A stretch of DNA of 64,000 bases from Anthracocystis setariae. Taxonomy: Eukaryota > Basidiomycota > Ustilaginomycetes > Ustilaginales > Ustilaginaceae. The notes under the pieces are model-generated. The model was not told where the DNA came from and made no database searches. It saw only the letters and a list, made by a program, of their open reading frames with translations. The position numbers were made by a program, and so were the translations under genes. Positions 36,107 through 47,464 of this stretch are shown here, one piece after another; positions within the stretch are counted from its first letter, which is position 1; each line of letters opens with the position of its first letter. The stretch covers positions 1,168,323 to 1,232,322 of the forward strand of contig CAKMXJ010000004.1 of NCBI GenBank assembly GCA_928724745.1, read 5' to 3'.

Positions 36107-36559
36107 GACCCTTGGCACTCTGAATCTCCCCTGTATCAGCTTTTTTCGCCTTTGTTTCTTGACAATCATTGTTTTCCTTGTTCTTTCATGACACTACCGA
36201 CACTCTTTTAGTGCCCGGTCGTTCAAGTCTGACCGTAGTCGTCAACAAGGAGTACACCTACCTCGGATCTGGCTTCTCGATGCAAATGCAACACCTTTTA
36301 CCGACGATAGACCTTGTGAGGAAGGTGCGCACACACCTGCAGGCCCTGTGCGCGACTACTCTGCTCAAACGACACAAGCCTTTTGCAACCGAACACTAGT
36401 GAAGCATGAATGGGAATAGGTGACATTACGAGGCCAACTTGGGCAAGACCTCTTTAAGACCATTGTGCGAACCGTTTTGGATGACATGACAAGGAGAAGC
36501 TTGACGCGCCGAGAGGGGACTACGCGCAGGCATAAAGTCTGAGAGATTAACACTCTCAT
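36107..36559. other. convergent intergenic
   Basis: 453 bases between the oxidase remnant and the stop of the acid phosphatase gene. No feature seen. Confidence 0.5.
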
Positions 36560-37984
36560 CTAAAGCAGGAAGGAAAGAGTGGCAACAACCGCACCAGCAG
36601 CGATACCCGAGACAGCCATGAGAGGCTTAGCAGCCGAGTTGACCTTGGCAGTGGAGGTGGTGGCAGCGGTGGAAACGTTGACGTTGTCGTAGCCAGGGTT
36701 GGTGAGCCAAGGGTTGGTCTGGTTGAGAGCGGTGAGGTTGGAGACGGCAAGAGAGGCAAGCGTCATGGAGGTGTTGAGACCGGACTTGACGAGAACCTTT
36801 TCACCGCCGGCACCGATGACGCTGACATCATCGGGGGCATAGAAGTAGGTGTACTGCTGGGTGGAGAAAGGACCGGGAGCAGTGCCTGTCAAGTTGGTCA
36901 TGGGAATGTCCGCATCATCAACTTGAACGTTCTGGTAGCCCAAAGTGTCGGCCCAGAAGGGGAAGACGTTCGACATGGTCTTGTTGACGTCACCACGACC
37001 GAGCGACTTGAGGTTCCAGTTGGCCTCAACCGAAGAGATGCCAGAGTAGTGCGTCATGTAGGTGTGGTCGGTGGTGTTCTTGAGGTTGGAAGGAACAGCG
37101 CCACCCAGAGCAAGAGTGAAGACGCGGTTGGGAGCATCGTAGCTGTCATTCTCGTCGAATGTGAGGAGGATGAGGGTACGGTTGGAGTTGAACCTGGTGT
37201 CCTTGAGCATAGGAGTAAGGAACCAGCTGGTCCAGTTGGAGAAGAATGCGGCAGTGCTATCGTGACCATCGTTAACCATATTCGGGGTTAAAAACAGCCA
37301 TTGAGGGAGAGAATTGTTACCGATATCGGCCGCAAGGTCGTTGAAGTTACGGTTGAACATGGCCCTGGTCTTGTTGCCAGAGATGTAGTCCATCTGAGCG
37401 CAAGGGTTGTGCTTGCGGGTGTAGTAGTAGTAGTCGGGTGCACCGGGCTGGACGTAGTTGGTGGAAGAATAGTTGAAGCCAGTGAAACCAACGTAGGGCA
37501 TGTTTTCATTGTAGCAGGCGTACGAGATGGGCTTGCCACCCTTTCCACCATCGTCGAGAAGGTCAAAGAGGGTGGTAACGTTGGTTGGGACGTGGTGGAA
37601 GGCGTCGTCGCTCAAGCCGAAGTAATCACCGGCGACTGCGGCAATGTAATTGGGCTCGGAAGGGTGAGTGAGAGCATAGAAGTTGTCGAAAAGGACGGCT
37701 TCGGGAAGAAGAGCTTGCATGCCAGAGGTGGAAGCGGCAGTGGCGTAGTCGGTGTTCTCCAGCCAGATGTGGATGATCCTGTCAAAAGCCTTACCCGGAA
37801 CGGTCTCGAACTTGGGGTAAGTGCCGTTGCTCCAACCGACATAGTTGGAAGACTCGGTGGTAGGAGAAGAGGAAGGAGGAACGAAGGTTTGTGCAATCTT
37901 GGCACGCTTCTGGACGGGTCCAGCGTGCGCGCCGATTGCGGCAACGAAGGCGACAGCAGCGGTGGCGGCGAAGGACGACTTCAT
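36560..37984 (-). CDS. secreted GPI-anchored acid phosphatase / phosphoesterase
   Basis: Phosphoesterase-family enzyme (as fungal acid phosphatases and phospholipase C-like proteins), 474 residues, single exon from the ATG at 37984. Residues 1-21 form a signal peptide ending AHAGP, followed by a QKRA site that a Kex2-like protease could cut. Conserved runs: IIHIWLENTDYATA near 69-82, THPSEPNYIAAVAGD near 106-120, the metal-site region FDENDSYDAPNRVF and a DHTYMTHYSGISSVEANW block. Many N-glycosylation sites are present. The C-terminus ends in a hydrophobic tail (MAVSGIAAGAVVATLSFLL) preceded by small residues, as for GPI attachment, so the enzyme should sit at the cell surface or wall. A TATA-like element lies 82 bases upstream. 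Confidence 0.87.
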   Translation of the reverse strand: MKSSFAATAAVAFVAAIGAHAGPVQKRAKIAQTFVPPSSSPTTESSNYVGWSNGTYPKFETVPGKAFDRIIHIWLENTDYATAASTSGMQALLPEAVLFDNFYALTHPSEPNYIAAVAGDYFGLSDDAFHHVPTNVTTLFDLLDDGGKGGKPISYACYNENMPYVGFTGFNYSSTNYVQPGAPDYYYYTRKHNPCAQMDYISGNKTRAMFNRNFNDLAADIGNNSLPQWLFLTPNMVNDGHDSTAAFFSNWTSWFLTPMLKDTRFNSNRTLILLTFDENDSYDAPNRVFTLALGGAVPSNLKNTTDHTYMTHYSGISSVEANWNLKSLGRGDVNKTMSNVFPFWADTLGYQNVQVDDADIPMTNLTGTAPGPFSTQQYTYFYAPDDVSVIGAGGEKVLVKSGLNTSMTLASLAVSNLTALNQTNPWLTNPGYDNVNVSTAATTSTAKVNSAAKPLMAVSGIAAGAVVATLSFLL

Positions 37985-40111
37985 GTTGTAGTCACGTAAG
38001 TGGGTTACAGGAGGACACAGGTTTGTGGGATGGGACGGAAGTGCCCACTATCGTCCTTGCGCCACTTTATATGCAGTTGCCATCTGGAATTAGCAGTGAA
38101 AGGGCAGATGGGACTCAACGGCACAGGCAGTATGCGAGACAAGATTCTTGAGATTCTTGAGATGCACACAATGCTTTTGGTCAGCACAGCCTTGACTGAA
38201 TCATGTGCTCCCCTTCTTCGACCGTGGAAAAAGGCCTTGATCAAGGCCAGCCAGTCTTTCGAAAGCCACACGTGCACGTCCGCCGCGGTGAAGGGGCTTC
38301 GAGACAGTGGCAACAAGGATGGGAGAGGTGGAAGTTGCATTGCCGCAAGTGACATTTACACGTTCAGTAAGTTATGGTGGCCGCAGGTGCCCGCAGGTGC
38401 CCGCGGCAACGTGTCACATCAAAAAGTGCGGCGCCATGTTGCGGACGAACTTTAACTGCGTCGGAGCAAATGGGCAAGGTCGGTAGTCTTGCCAGATTGT
38501 CAGCGTTCAAGCAGGACGACGAAGAGCTGGTGAAATGACCACTGAGCACGCTCAAGAAATGCACGTGCGAAGCAGGAACATTTGATTGAGCGGCAAAAAG
38601 TTGCAAAGCTCGGATGGCTAACAGGCTACCCGATGGAAGAAGGAACAAAATTGATTCACAGGGTCCAGCTTCTACTGCTACGTTGACCGTCGGTAGTCCA
38701 AGCAGTGGAAAGACGCTGTCTCGGTAGAGAAAGCGGAAAGTTGACCGATGCAGGTAGCTTGTTTATCTCGAATGATTCGTGATCCGAGGGCTGCTGCTGA
38801 AAATGCTCCGCGCTTGTCATCACAGCATAGCATACTTCTTCTCGCTCCTGAACGGCTAGGGGCCCCAATCCGACGGGCAACGTGCTCACTACTGCAAGAG
38901 ATTCGCTTGTTCGCAAGCAGGCATCCAATCTCCTATTTTGTCAAGTCACAGTGTCGAGTCTGCATGTCTGTGAAATGAGGCCTCTGTCAGTGATCGAGGG
39001 GTTTCGTGTGGCGTGACTGCGTAGCTCGACTCAAGCTAAAAGACCCCAACAAGGCGACGCTAATTGGTCTTTGAGGCCAACATGATTCAAAGCGAGGGGG
39101 TGGACTTGAGTGGGCCATGCAAGCTTGAGTTGCGGGTTCTCACCGGATGAGTTTCAGCCGACCAAGTCAGAACAGAGTGGCCAAATTGTGCTTGCTTCGG
39201 TTTGATTGATACATGCTTGTGTAAGGCAAAGCAGCAGTGGCCTGGGGTCATGGAAGATTGGACTGAACCGGAGCCTGTGCACAAATAGGAGGACATGGAT
39301 CAGTTGTATGTAGGATGGGGCACGTTCTCGGCTTGTGCATCAAACCTTCAACATGATTCGCAGGTGCTCAATTCCAAAATTGCACGCGCACAAATTCGTG
39401 CAATCGCGCACCTGTCCAACTAGGCCAACTTGGCGGCCCTTGACCGGTGCCGCCGGATCTCTTCTGCCTTCGGCTAGCCAAAGACGAGCGAGCTTGGCAC
39501 TGCGTAGACGCCTCAGTACGGTACTGTACAACAGTATGCAGAGTATGCTCTGCCTGCATGAGCGCACAAAACCCCGCCGTTTTGCCACCGCCGAAATTTG
39601 CAATCCGCCTTGGAACGTGCCCATTCCAAAGTATTGATCCTTTCCATTCGGCTCCCCTAAAGACTGAGACGTACCCCCAGATCCAGCTTGTCTACGTATG
39701 TGCCTAACTTTTTCAGTCCGTGTCAGCTCTTCTAGGGTCAGGCTAGCACGTTGTACAAGCCCCTGCCGAGCCCTGTGCCCTTCGGCTCGGTTTCGTCGTT
39801 CCTCCGTCCGCTCAATCGCCATCGCCACGATCCCGGCACTGGGTATCCTCCTCGTCCAATGCCTTCGAAAACTAGGTCCAAACTTTCCGCGCTCACGACT
39901 CGGACGATGCCGTGTTCGTGTTGTGCCTTTGCTCGCCAGGCTCACTTTGGCAGTAAAGAGGGCCATTGTTAGTTTGCCGGTTGTCCATTTTTCTTATCTG
40001 ATCCCAAGACTCTGGTTCGCATCCGACTCAAAATCCTTTATTTAACAACGTTATGATCTAGGTGGCCACATCCTAAATCAGCTCCAGCCACCTCAAGCAC
40101 GCCTGGGCATC
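37985..40111. other. 2.1-kb divergent intergenic region
   Basis: Between the acid phosphatase (minus) and the multicopper oxidase (plus). A 208-codon minus frame at 39340-39966 has an Arg-rich composition and no recognisable domain; I regard it as non-coding. No RNA gene seen. Confidence 0.5.
38066..38072 (-). promoter_or_regulatory. TATA-like element of the acid phosphatase gene
   Basis: Minus-strand ATATAAA, 82 bases before the ATG at 37984. Assigned by position. Confidence 0.45.
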
Positions 40112-42223
40112 ATGTCAGAAGTCACACAATTGCAATATGGGCGAGCTTCATCCCAACCGATGCAGAAGGACGAGAGCCAAGGCAGCAAAGACTCATTGAC
40201 GTCCGCCGAAGATGGTTCGCGTGGGCTCCATCACGAGATCGCCTCAGGGCGTTCGACCAAGCCAAGATCTAAAGCCTTCCTGATCACTGCGGTAGCTTTG
40301 TTCCTCGTACTTGCTCTCTCACTTGGTCTTGGCCTTGGTCTGGGTCTCAGACACAGGCACAAGCTGCCCAACAGCAATTCATCTTCCTCGGACGCAAGCA
40401 TCGTGCCAGGCGCCACCGTGTCCGACCTGGCTTTCATTCCAAGAGAAAAGCTGGCCGACCCATCTCAACTCACCTTGAGCCCAACATGGAACCGTTTTGC
40501 ACCACCACAAGACCGTGTCTTCAACTGGACCCTTACCCAGGTGCTTTCTAATCCGAACGGCGTCACCAAACAGATGCGTCTCGTCAATGGTCTCTACCCT
40601 GGTCCTTTGGTAGAAGCCAACGTGGGCGATCGCATCATTGTCCACATCGACAATCAGATGCCTGTACCTACCACCATCCATTGGCACGGTCAGTACCAAA
40701 GAGGCTCAAATCAGATGGATGGCTCCGCTGGCATCACCGAGTGTGGCATCGCTCCAGGTACCACTTTCACCTACAATTGGACGGTGCAGCAGTCCGGCAG
40801 CTACTGGTGGCACTCCCATTATGGTCCCACCTATGCTGACGGCATCTTCGGCCCCCTCATCCTCCACGGCGATGATGAAATGTTCAGGATGATCAATCCC
40901 ACCAACGCGACCGCCACCGACAACACCACCACTACCGTCAATGGCACTGCCGTCAGGACAGACTACGACGAAGACTTTATCTTTGTAGTCAATGACGCCT
41001 ATCAGGCTGACTCCTTCACCGTCGCTGCCATCGCCAGGTCCAAGCTTGGACCTCCGGGAGGCAGTCAAGGTTCCGAGCCGGTTCCCGACTACGGTGTGAT
41101 TAACGGCTTGGGCTTTTCCAATTGCGCTCTCGCGCCCAACGGGACCACCTGCATCTCAGACGACCCTGCGGGCAAGTCTGTCTACAACTTCACTGTCCCT
41201 GCCAACAAGCGCGTCCGCATGCGAGTGATCAATGCAGGCTCCCTTGCTTCCTTCCGTTTCTCAGTAGATGGTCACAACATGACCGTCATCGAAGCAGATG
41301 GAACCGAGGTGGTGCCCGTCGTTGTCGAGAGCCTTACTGTCATGGTGGCACAGAGATACTCGGTCATCATCGAGACTGATCGCCCCGTCGGTGCCTATGC
41401 TGTTCGTGCACAGGTGCTCGATGACATGTTCAACTACGAGAATCCGTTCTTGGTCATGGACCAGTATGCGATCATGCGCTACGATGGTGTCCCTGCTTCG
41501 GCTCAGCCCATCGCGAATCCTGTCAACACAACGCTGATCAACGTGACCCAGAGTCTGAGCACATCGCAGCTAGTGCCAATCACGGCCATCGATGCACCTG
41601 CTTCCAACATGACGACCAAGCTTGTGGTCAACTTCGGCTTGGATGCGTACAGTAACTGGCACGCCTTCTTCAACCAAACCACCTTCACTTCCGAGATGGC
41701 ACCGCAAGCCTCTTTAATGAAGTCGTACACCTTCGAAACCAGTCCTCACAATGCAAGCGTTGGTGCGTACTACAACGACCCGGACGAGATGATCGTCACC
41801 AACACCGACATTGTGGTCATGGACGTCATCATCAACAACCTCGACGAAGGTGAACATCCATTCCATCTCCACGGATACAGCCCTTTCCTCCTCGGTGGAG
41901 GACCCGGCAACTTCCTGGATAGCGATAATCCCAACTTTACAAGAGCACGAACCAACCCGATGCGTAGAGACGTTTTCTCTGTTCCACCCTTCAGCTGGAT
42001 GGCCTTCCGATTCGTCGCCGACAATGTAGGGGTCTGGCCATTCCACTGCCATCTCATGCCCCACATGGCAGTCGGTCTCCTCATGCAATTCCAAAACTTG
42101 CCGGACCAAATCGCTCAACTCCCCATCACTCCCAATTACTACACCCAGTGCTCAGCAGTCTACGACTGGGTCCAGCACAACCAGCCGCTCCTCTCTTCCA
42201 CCGGTAACCTCAACAACATGTAA
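40112..42223 (+). CDS. membrane-anchored multicopper oxidase (laccase/ferroxidase-like)
   Basis: Blue-copper oxidase of 703 residues, single exon, that would oxidise phenols or a metal while reducing O2 to water. The N-terminus is cytosolic; a single membrane segment lies at about 54-77 (FLITAVALFLVLALSLGLGLG), making a type II protein with the enzyme outside. Three cupredoxin domains carry the copper motifs HWHG at about 190-193, WWHSHYGPTYADG near 232, HPFHLHGYSPFLLG near 585 and HCHLMPHMAVGL near 645; the position ten after the type 1 Cys is Leu, as in many laccases. Most fungal laccases are secreted with a cleaved signal peptide, so the uncleaved anchor with a GLGLGLGL run is less usual. 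No iron permease gene is adjacent, so a Fet3-type role is not supported by context. Confidence 0.88.
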   Translation: MSEVTQLQYGRASSQPMQKDESQGSKDSLTSAEDGSRGLHHEIASGRSTKPRSKAFLITAVALFLVLALSLGLGLGLGLRHRHKLPNSNSSSSDASIVPGATVSDLAFIPREKLADPSQLTLSPTWNRFAPPQDRVFNWTLTQVLSNPNGVTKQMRLVNGLYPGPLVEANVGDRIIVHIDNQMPVPTTIHWHGQYQRGSNQMDGSAGITECGIAPGTTFTYNWTVQQSGSYWWHSHYGPTYADGIFGPLILHGDDEMFRMINPTNATATDNTTTTVNGTAVRTDYDEDFIFVVNDAYQADSFTVAAIARSKLGPPGGSQGSEPVPDYGVINGLGFSNCALAPNGTTCISDDPAGKSVYNFTVPANKRVRMRVINAGSLASFRFSVDGHNMTVIEADGTEVVPVVVESLTVMVAQRYSVIIETDRPVGAYAVRAQVLDDMFNYENPFLVMDQYAIMRYDGVPASAQPIANPVNTTLINVTQSLSTSQLVPITAIDAPASNMTTKLVVNFGLDAYSNWHAFFNQTTFTSEMAPQASLMKSYTFETSPHNASVGAYYNDPDEMIVTNTDIVVMDVIINNLDEGEHPFHLHGYSPFLLGGGPGNFLDSDNPNFTRARTNPMRRDVFSVPPFSWMAFRFVADNVGVWPFHCHLMPHMAVGLLMQFQNLPDQIAQLPITPNYYTQCSAVYDWVQHNQPLLSSTGNLNNM

Positions 42224-42474
42224 AATACTTCAGCTCTGCTCATTTCCTCACCCCTGCATAGAACGCTAATTTCATCACGTTTACCCCAAGCCCGGAACGT
42301 GTGTACTGTATCAGATTTCGTGAACTATCTTTTCACCACCTTCGAGGTCCGTACCGTTGGGATCATGCTAAAATCCGTGATCCTAGTCACGGCAGTCATG
42401 GCTCTGGTCGGTCTAGGGTCACGAAGACAAGAGCGGATTCTGTCCGCAGATGCAGCGAACGATCACAAATCGCA

Positions 42475-45435
42475 TTACGCCGAAAGCCGTTCTCCGGCCT
42501 GTTGAGAAGATTCTGCAATCCTGCCATCGCTGGCTCCGGTTGAGAATCCAGCATTTGCCAGACGCTCCGAAGGGTCACCAACGACAGCAACCACGACCGA
42601 GATGTCGTCATGCTTTCCACCAACGTAATGCAGACCTTCTTCCATAGCTCGCTGCTGGAAAGGTGAGCTGACAGCACGAGAATCCTCCGAGACAGCCTTG
42701 GCGCGCGAACACAGCGCTTCCGAAACGAGCTGCGGATCGAAATCTGGCGGTAAAATGTAGTCCTCCTCTCCGGCAATCTCGCGGTTTCCGTCCTCCAACG
42801 AGATACCTGCGTCCTCGGGGATCGAGATTCGAGAGCTTGGGGGAGGCGCGAATTTGAGAACCTCTTCCACAATGTCCTCGTCAAATAGATTATCGACTAG
42901 ACCGTCACTGCCAACAATGATGATATCGCCCTTTTGCACTTTGACAGTCCATCTTCCGGCGTCGCGGCGCGGTTCGTCCCATTCTGCTTCTTCCGTTTCC
43001 TCGCCCTCTGATGTGTTCGATGCACTGTGGTGACCCTTGCGGGCTTCGTCCATGGAGGCAGCGGTTGTCGTCCCTAGTGGGTTTGGCGCATTGTCGTCCA
43101 GGTCATCCGATGCGCCGGACTGAAGGAAGCCATCACGCGACAACGTGCGATTGGCTGCGATGGTAACACTTTCGGCTGTGTGGCCCATCATGCCAAGCTG
43201 GACGGGGAAGTTGAAGGAATGCTGTTGCTCGGTGGATCGGAAGAGGAGTTCACCTGCGCGAATGATGAGCAGGACGCAATCGCCCAAGTTGGCGATGCGT
43301 AACTCGTCACCTCGGAGCACGGCGAGCAGGGCTGTGGATGAGCCAAGGATGCCTTCGCGACGAGAAGCTCGGACGCATCGCTCCCAAGCGGTGTGCATGA
43401 CTTCGACGGGATCGAGATGCTCCCACTCCTTAAGTATTTTTGCACCGTTCGCCGTCAACTCGTCCGTATTCAAGCCGTCAAATTTGCTCAATTCGGCGGC
43501 ACAGAAATGCATCAAGAGGCGTGAAAAGAGCGCGGGATCCGCACCAGCGCGCGAAGCCCATCCTCCTACGCCATCGGCAACGCCGATCGAGTCGGGTCGA
43601 AGAAAGTAGGCATCTTCGCCCACCTGAACAGACTGGAGACGATCTTGCACGATGCGGCCATGCTCCCGAATGGGTGAATTAAGGCCGAGTCGGCGGCCAT
43701 CTTCAGCCACAAGAACTTCGCCCCCGAGCTTTTCCTTAGGAGCCGCAGGGCCAGAAGGTGATGCGGAACCTGTCAGAAAGTCAGCGGCAGCGGCAAGCAT
43801 ACCCACAGCGCCAGACCTGGTAGCAGGTTTGGGGGCGGACTGCACCTTTTTACCATTGCCGCGTACAGCTGCCCAAGGATGACGCTTCGGAATGCCGTAA
43901 GCGCCGTGATCAAAAGAATAGTGCAGCTTACGGTGCTTTGGTGATGTGAAGGATCCAGTCCAGAGCGGAGATGATTGAGAGACATCTGAGGCATCCGAAG
44001 ACGCCGCTGCAGCAGTGCCCCGACGTTGATCAAAATTGGCCTGAGCATGCAAAGCTGCAGTTGTAAGAAGAGAGGAGGGCCCAAGCAAACCATGTTCTAT
44101 CTGCTGTTGCGCTAGACTGCTGTTCTGTGTCGGTGTACTAGATCCGCTACGATGAGTACCTGAGTTGTAGTCCTGTTTTGCCGTGGATGTAGCGACATGC
44201 GGGCGGACGGAGGTGGTGGGGGTCGGCGACCGCGACGACGAGGACGAAGAAGAGCTGGAGGAGGATCGAGAGGACTGAGAGGACGAGGAAGATGAAGATT
44301 GCCAAGAAGAGCTGCCTGTACCACTTTCACTCCAGCTCGCGGTTTCTGTGTGATCTGCGAGAGCTGTTCTGAAGGGCGGCGGAGGACTAAACTTGGGAGA
44401 AGTTCGCCTCTGTCTTGAGTGAGGACTGCTAGCCAAGAGTGCTAGCGGAACACTGTAGCTGGAGGTGCCAAGGAGGTCGGCATCAGAGGTCTGGCTCGCG
44501 AGCAGATCCATGTCGTCAAGGCAAGGGTCTAGCGTACTTGATGCAGAGTCGTAGCGAGTGAATGCAGAAGGGGCTGCCGCCGTCGATGCGTTCCAGAGGG
44601 GGACGTAGTCTGCGGCTCGGCGTGCGTGATCTCGTGATTTTGGCACTGGACGCTTGGACGCGAGAGCTGAACTGTCAAAGGACGAGATGCTGCACGGGGT
44701 ATCATAGGTTGAGGAGGAGCTAGGATGGAGAGCATGGGATGCAGCGGCATTGGGGAAGAAGATGTGAACAGCACGGGTATGCGGTATAGGGGAGATTGGC
44801 ACGCTACGACAGGTAGAGGTGCGATCACTATGAGCAGGAGTGAACGACGACGCCAGCGCTCTTGGCTTGCGCCGACGAGTAGCTGAGATGGCGCCTGGCG
44901 GTGTCGAGGACAGAGGAAAGATGCTAGCTTGCGATGAAGGATGAACGCTCAGATCTGCCCATGCGAGAGCGGCTGCGATGACTAGATCTGGGTCGATCGA
45001 AGGCGCATAAGTGAGTGATTGTGTGTCGGATACTCGGGCCAGATTGCAGAGATGATCGGAGTGCACCTCGCGTAGCCAGCGTGTCTCGGAAGTGGAAGAG
45101 ATCGGAGAATAGGACGACGATGGTGTAGTCGAATCGGTACGAGCATCTGCAACGGGGGCGGTAGCTAATCCAGCATGAGAAGATGCGTGCTGCGATGCTG
45201 CCAATGTAAGAGGACCTATAAAAGCGGGCTGCGATAACGAGGATGGCGAGCTGGCCTGGTTGACACTGCGCGATGGAGCACTGGAGGTTGACGCTAGTTG
45301 AAGGCCAGTGGCTGGCGAAATGGCAGCTGAGCGTCGACGAGGTGCACCCCTCCTGGCTTGTGCTATGAGCGAAGAGGAGCGTGTAGAGGCTGCTGCGGTC
45401 CTTGCAAAGAGGCCATGGTTGGGAAATTTGGACAT
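42475..45435 (-). CDS. PTC7: PP2C-type protein phosphatase of the PTC7 family
   Basis: Metal-dependent Ser/Thr phosphatase, 986 residues, single exon. The catalytic domain is in the C-terminal 430 residues: EDAYFLRPDSIGVADGVGGWASRAGADPALFSR, LGSSTALLAVL, IANLGDC, FNFPVQLGMMG, VGSDGLVDNLFDEDIVEEVL and GKHDDISVVVAVV, the PTC7/PPTC7 pattern, whose members act in mitochondria on coenzyme Q synthesis. The first 40 residues contain Arg and Ser with few acids (LFARTAAASTRSSSLIAQARRGAPRR) and could be a presequence. Between them lie over 500 residues of Ser-rich low-complexity sequence, including a long Ser run; yeast Ptc7 is about 340 residues. A 50-residue insert rich in Glu/Asp sits inside the catalytic domain. 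The symbol is given for family only. It converges on the multicopper oxidase. Confidence 0.85.
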   Translation of the reverse strand: MSKFPNHGLFARTAAASTRSSSLIAQARRGAPRRRSAAISPATGLQLASTSSAPSRSVNQASSPSSLSQPAFIGPLTLAASQHASSHAGLATAPVADARTDSTTPSSSYSPISSTSETRWLREVHSDHLCNLARVSDTQSLTYAPSIDPDLVIAAALAWADLSVHPSSQASIFPLSSTPPGAISATRRRKPRALASSFTPAHSDRTSTCRSVPISPIPHTRAVHIFFPNAAASHALHPSSSSTYDTPCSISSFDSSALASKRPVPKSRDHARRAADYVPLWNASTAAAPSAFTRYDSASSTLDPCLDDMDLLASQTSDADLLGTSSYSVPLALLASSPHSRQRRTSPKFSPPPPFRTALADHTETASWSESGTGSSSWQSSSSSSSQSSRSSSSSSSSSSSRSPTPTTSVRPHVATSTAKQDYNSGTHRSGSSTPTQNSSLAQQQIEHGLLGPSSLLTTAALHAQANFDQRRGTAAAASSDASDVSQSSPLWTGSFTSPKHRKLHYSFDHGAYGIPKRHPWAAVRGNGKKVQSAPKPATRSGAVGMLAAAADFLTGSASPSGPAAPKEKLGGEVLVAEDGRRLGLNSPIREHGRIVQDRLQSVQVGEDAYFLRPDSIGVADGVGGWASRAGADPALFSRLLMHFCAAELSKFDGLNTDELTANGAKILKEWEHLDPVEVMHTAWERCVRASRREGILGSSTALLAVLRGDELRIANLGDCVLLIIRAGELLFRSTEQQHSFNFPVQLGMMGHTAESVTIAANRTLSRDGFLQSGASDDLDDNAPNPLGTTTAASMDEARKGHHSASNTSEGEETEEAEWDEPRRDAGRWTVKVQKGDIIIVGSDGLVDNLFDEDIVEEVLKFAPPPSSRISIPEDAGISLEDGNREIAGEEDYILPPDFDPQLVSEALCSRAKAVSEDSRAVSSPFQQRAMEEGLHYVGGKHDDISVVVAVVGDPSERLANAGFSTGASDGRIAESSQQAGERLSA

Positions 45436-45769
45436 GATCGAGGATCGAAGCGTGCAGAGATACGCGCAAGCCGGTCAGACTGTGTGCACGACCAAACTAG
45501 ATACGAAAGGATACGAAGGCAGCAGCCGAAAGCGTGTGTCGAGGTGGTGATGCCAGCAGGCACGACGCGATGCGGCAAGAGGCTCAGGATACAGCCGCCA
45601 TGTAAGCGTGCAGAGAGAGTGAGGTAGGACCCAAAGTTAAACGTGATGCTGGGCAACGCCGGATGTACCGAAACAGATCACGAGATAAGTCGGCGCTCGT
45701 AGGCTTGGTTGTCAATTCGCCGATGCCAGATGTCTGGCGAAACCAAACGAGTGCGATGAGATGCGATAG

Positions 45770-45794
45770 GATGTGATGTGATGTGATGTGATGT
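45770..45794. repeat. GATGT pentanucleotide repeat
   Basis: Five near-perfect tandem units in the PTC7-type gene's upstream region. Confidence 0.8.
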
Positions 45795-46227
45795 GGCTGA
45801 TAAGACTTGCGGCTGCGTGATGATGGAGAACAGCAAATCAATGTAAGGCGAGGACATGGATTGCTAGCCTCAGGAAAGGAATAGATACAGTATCGTGTCG
45901 TCGTAGTGTATCATTTCGTCGTTGCTGCTTGCTGCTCGCTGCACGAACTGATACGGTCTGACTACTCTGCTGATTCGAAATCGTAACACACAGCCAATTT
46001 GTTCAATGCTTTGTTCGGATGCACCAAGTCGTGAGGCCAAGCAGGCGGCTCAGTGCGCCCTTCCGCCTGCCCCGAATGAGAAAACGCATCTGTGCGGCTG
46101 TTGAGCACGCGCAGCTGCAGTACGGTACAGCAGCTCTCTGACACCGTACCGGACTCAAATCCGAGATTTGGACCCTCTGAAAATGCAATATGCGAGAATT
46201 TTGACGAAAATGATCCCCCCATCCCCC

Positions 46228-46250
46228 TTTTTTTTTTTTTTTTTTTTTTT
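46228..46250. repeat. poly-T homopolymer
   Basis: T run of 23 bases preceded by C-rich sequence, between two divergent genes. Confidence 0.85.
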
Positions 46251-47464
46251 GCTGCAAGCGCACTGTTATCGGCTGCGAGTCCAGAGCGGGCTGCGACTGC
46301 TACATCACCACATGTCAGCTGCTACACTGCATGTGGAGATGACTGCGATTTCGTCGCTAGATCGCATGTTAGCCAGAGCTCATCCTCACATGAGTTTTAA
46401 TCAACAACTTTCGGCCCGATGGAGGTCCCGATACATGAGTTCATCAAATTCCAACTAACTGAAAAAATCGGCGCGTCCCGATCCAAGGTGTAGCCCCGAT
46501 GAGTCGAGTCAAAGTGGGCGCACTTCGGCTACGCACCAACCAAAATAGGGCTTGGCCCACGCTGTTGCGGGGACGAGCGAAACAGCTACAACAAGCCGAC
46601 TTGGCTTCATTCAGATCACTTGACTACAACCTTATCATATACCCACCACTCTTGTCCTCGCCACTTGTGCAACTATATGCCAACGCCATTGTGCATCTCG
46701 TCTCTTAAGGATCGAGCGTCGTTAACGCTGATTTTGATGTTTCCTCGCGGCGGTCGTTGAACAGCAGTCAACCGCTCGACTCGTTGCGACCACGATCCAG
46801 CTTGTGGGACCCGAACACACGCACCGACCCTGCTTTCTCAAAGCCAGCCTGCAAAGGACACTCGGAGTGTTATCTGCCTGAATCCTGGCCTACGTGTCCT
46901 CTACCTCCAAGAACCCAAGCAGCACAACACCCACCCATCCACTCCCCCATCTCCACCTTGGGACCTGCATCGAGCAAAGCTCGTTTGTGTTGTTGCATTC
47001 ACCGACGGCCAGACGCTACTGCTAATCGGATCGGTCCGACTCAGATCCATCAGACTCATCTCATCCCATTCCTCGCTCCTCGTCGCTCTCTTTTTTTTCT
47101 TTTTTTTTTGCCTCTCGTCACACATCCAAGTGTGCCAAGCTCGAAAGACACTAGCCCTCCGCCGATTTTTTCAAGGTTCTCCCTACGCCATTGCCATCGG
47201 CAACACCGACATCTTCGATCACATCCTCTGTCCGTGCTTTGCTGCCCGCTCAGCTCTCGCAGTACATCATCGGCTCCGCCCGTCGTTCGGAGGATCCGAC
47301 GCCTTATCCAATACCATTGAATTCCGCCTCGCTGTCGATACGCTGTCGTCCACAACCAGAGTGGCTTCCTCTGGCGCTCTTGCTTGCAGTCGAATATCGA
47401 TCATCTACTTCGCCTTCATAGCAACTACGCTCGACGAGTAGCTACTCAGGTACATTAGTCCCCC

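Larger units (their letters stand above)
45436..47464. other. 2-kb divergent intergenic region
   Basis: Between the PTC7-type gene (minus) and the C2H2 regulator (plus). It holds GATGT pentamer repeats near 45770-45794, a T23 run at 46228-46250, and a CT-rich, T-rich leader near 47080-47110. Frames are short; no RNA gene is seen. Confidence 0.55.

Noticed and set aside
39340..39966. 208-codon minus-strand frame in the gap before the multicopper oxidase
   Set aside because: Arg-rich, no domain, and the region overlaps the likely promoter of the oxidase; coding not supported.
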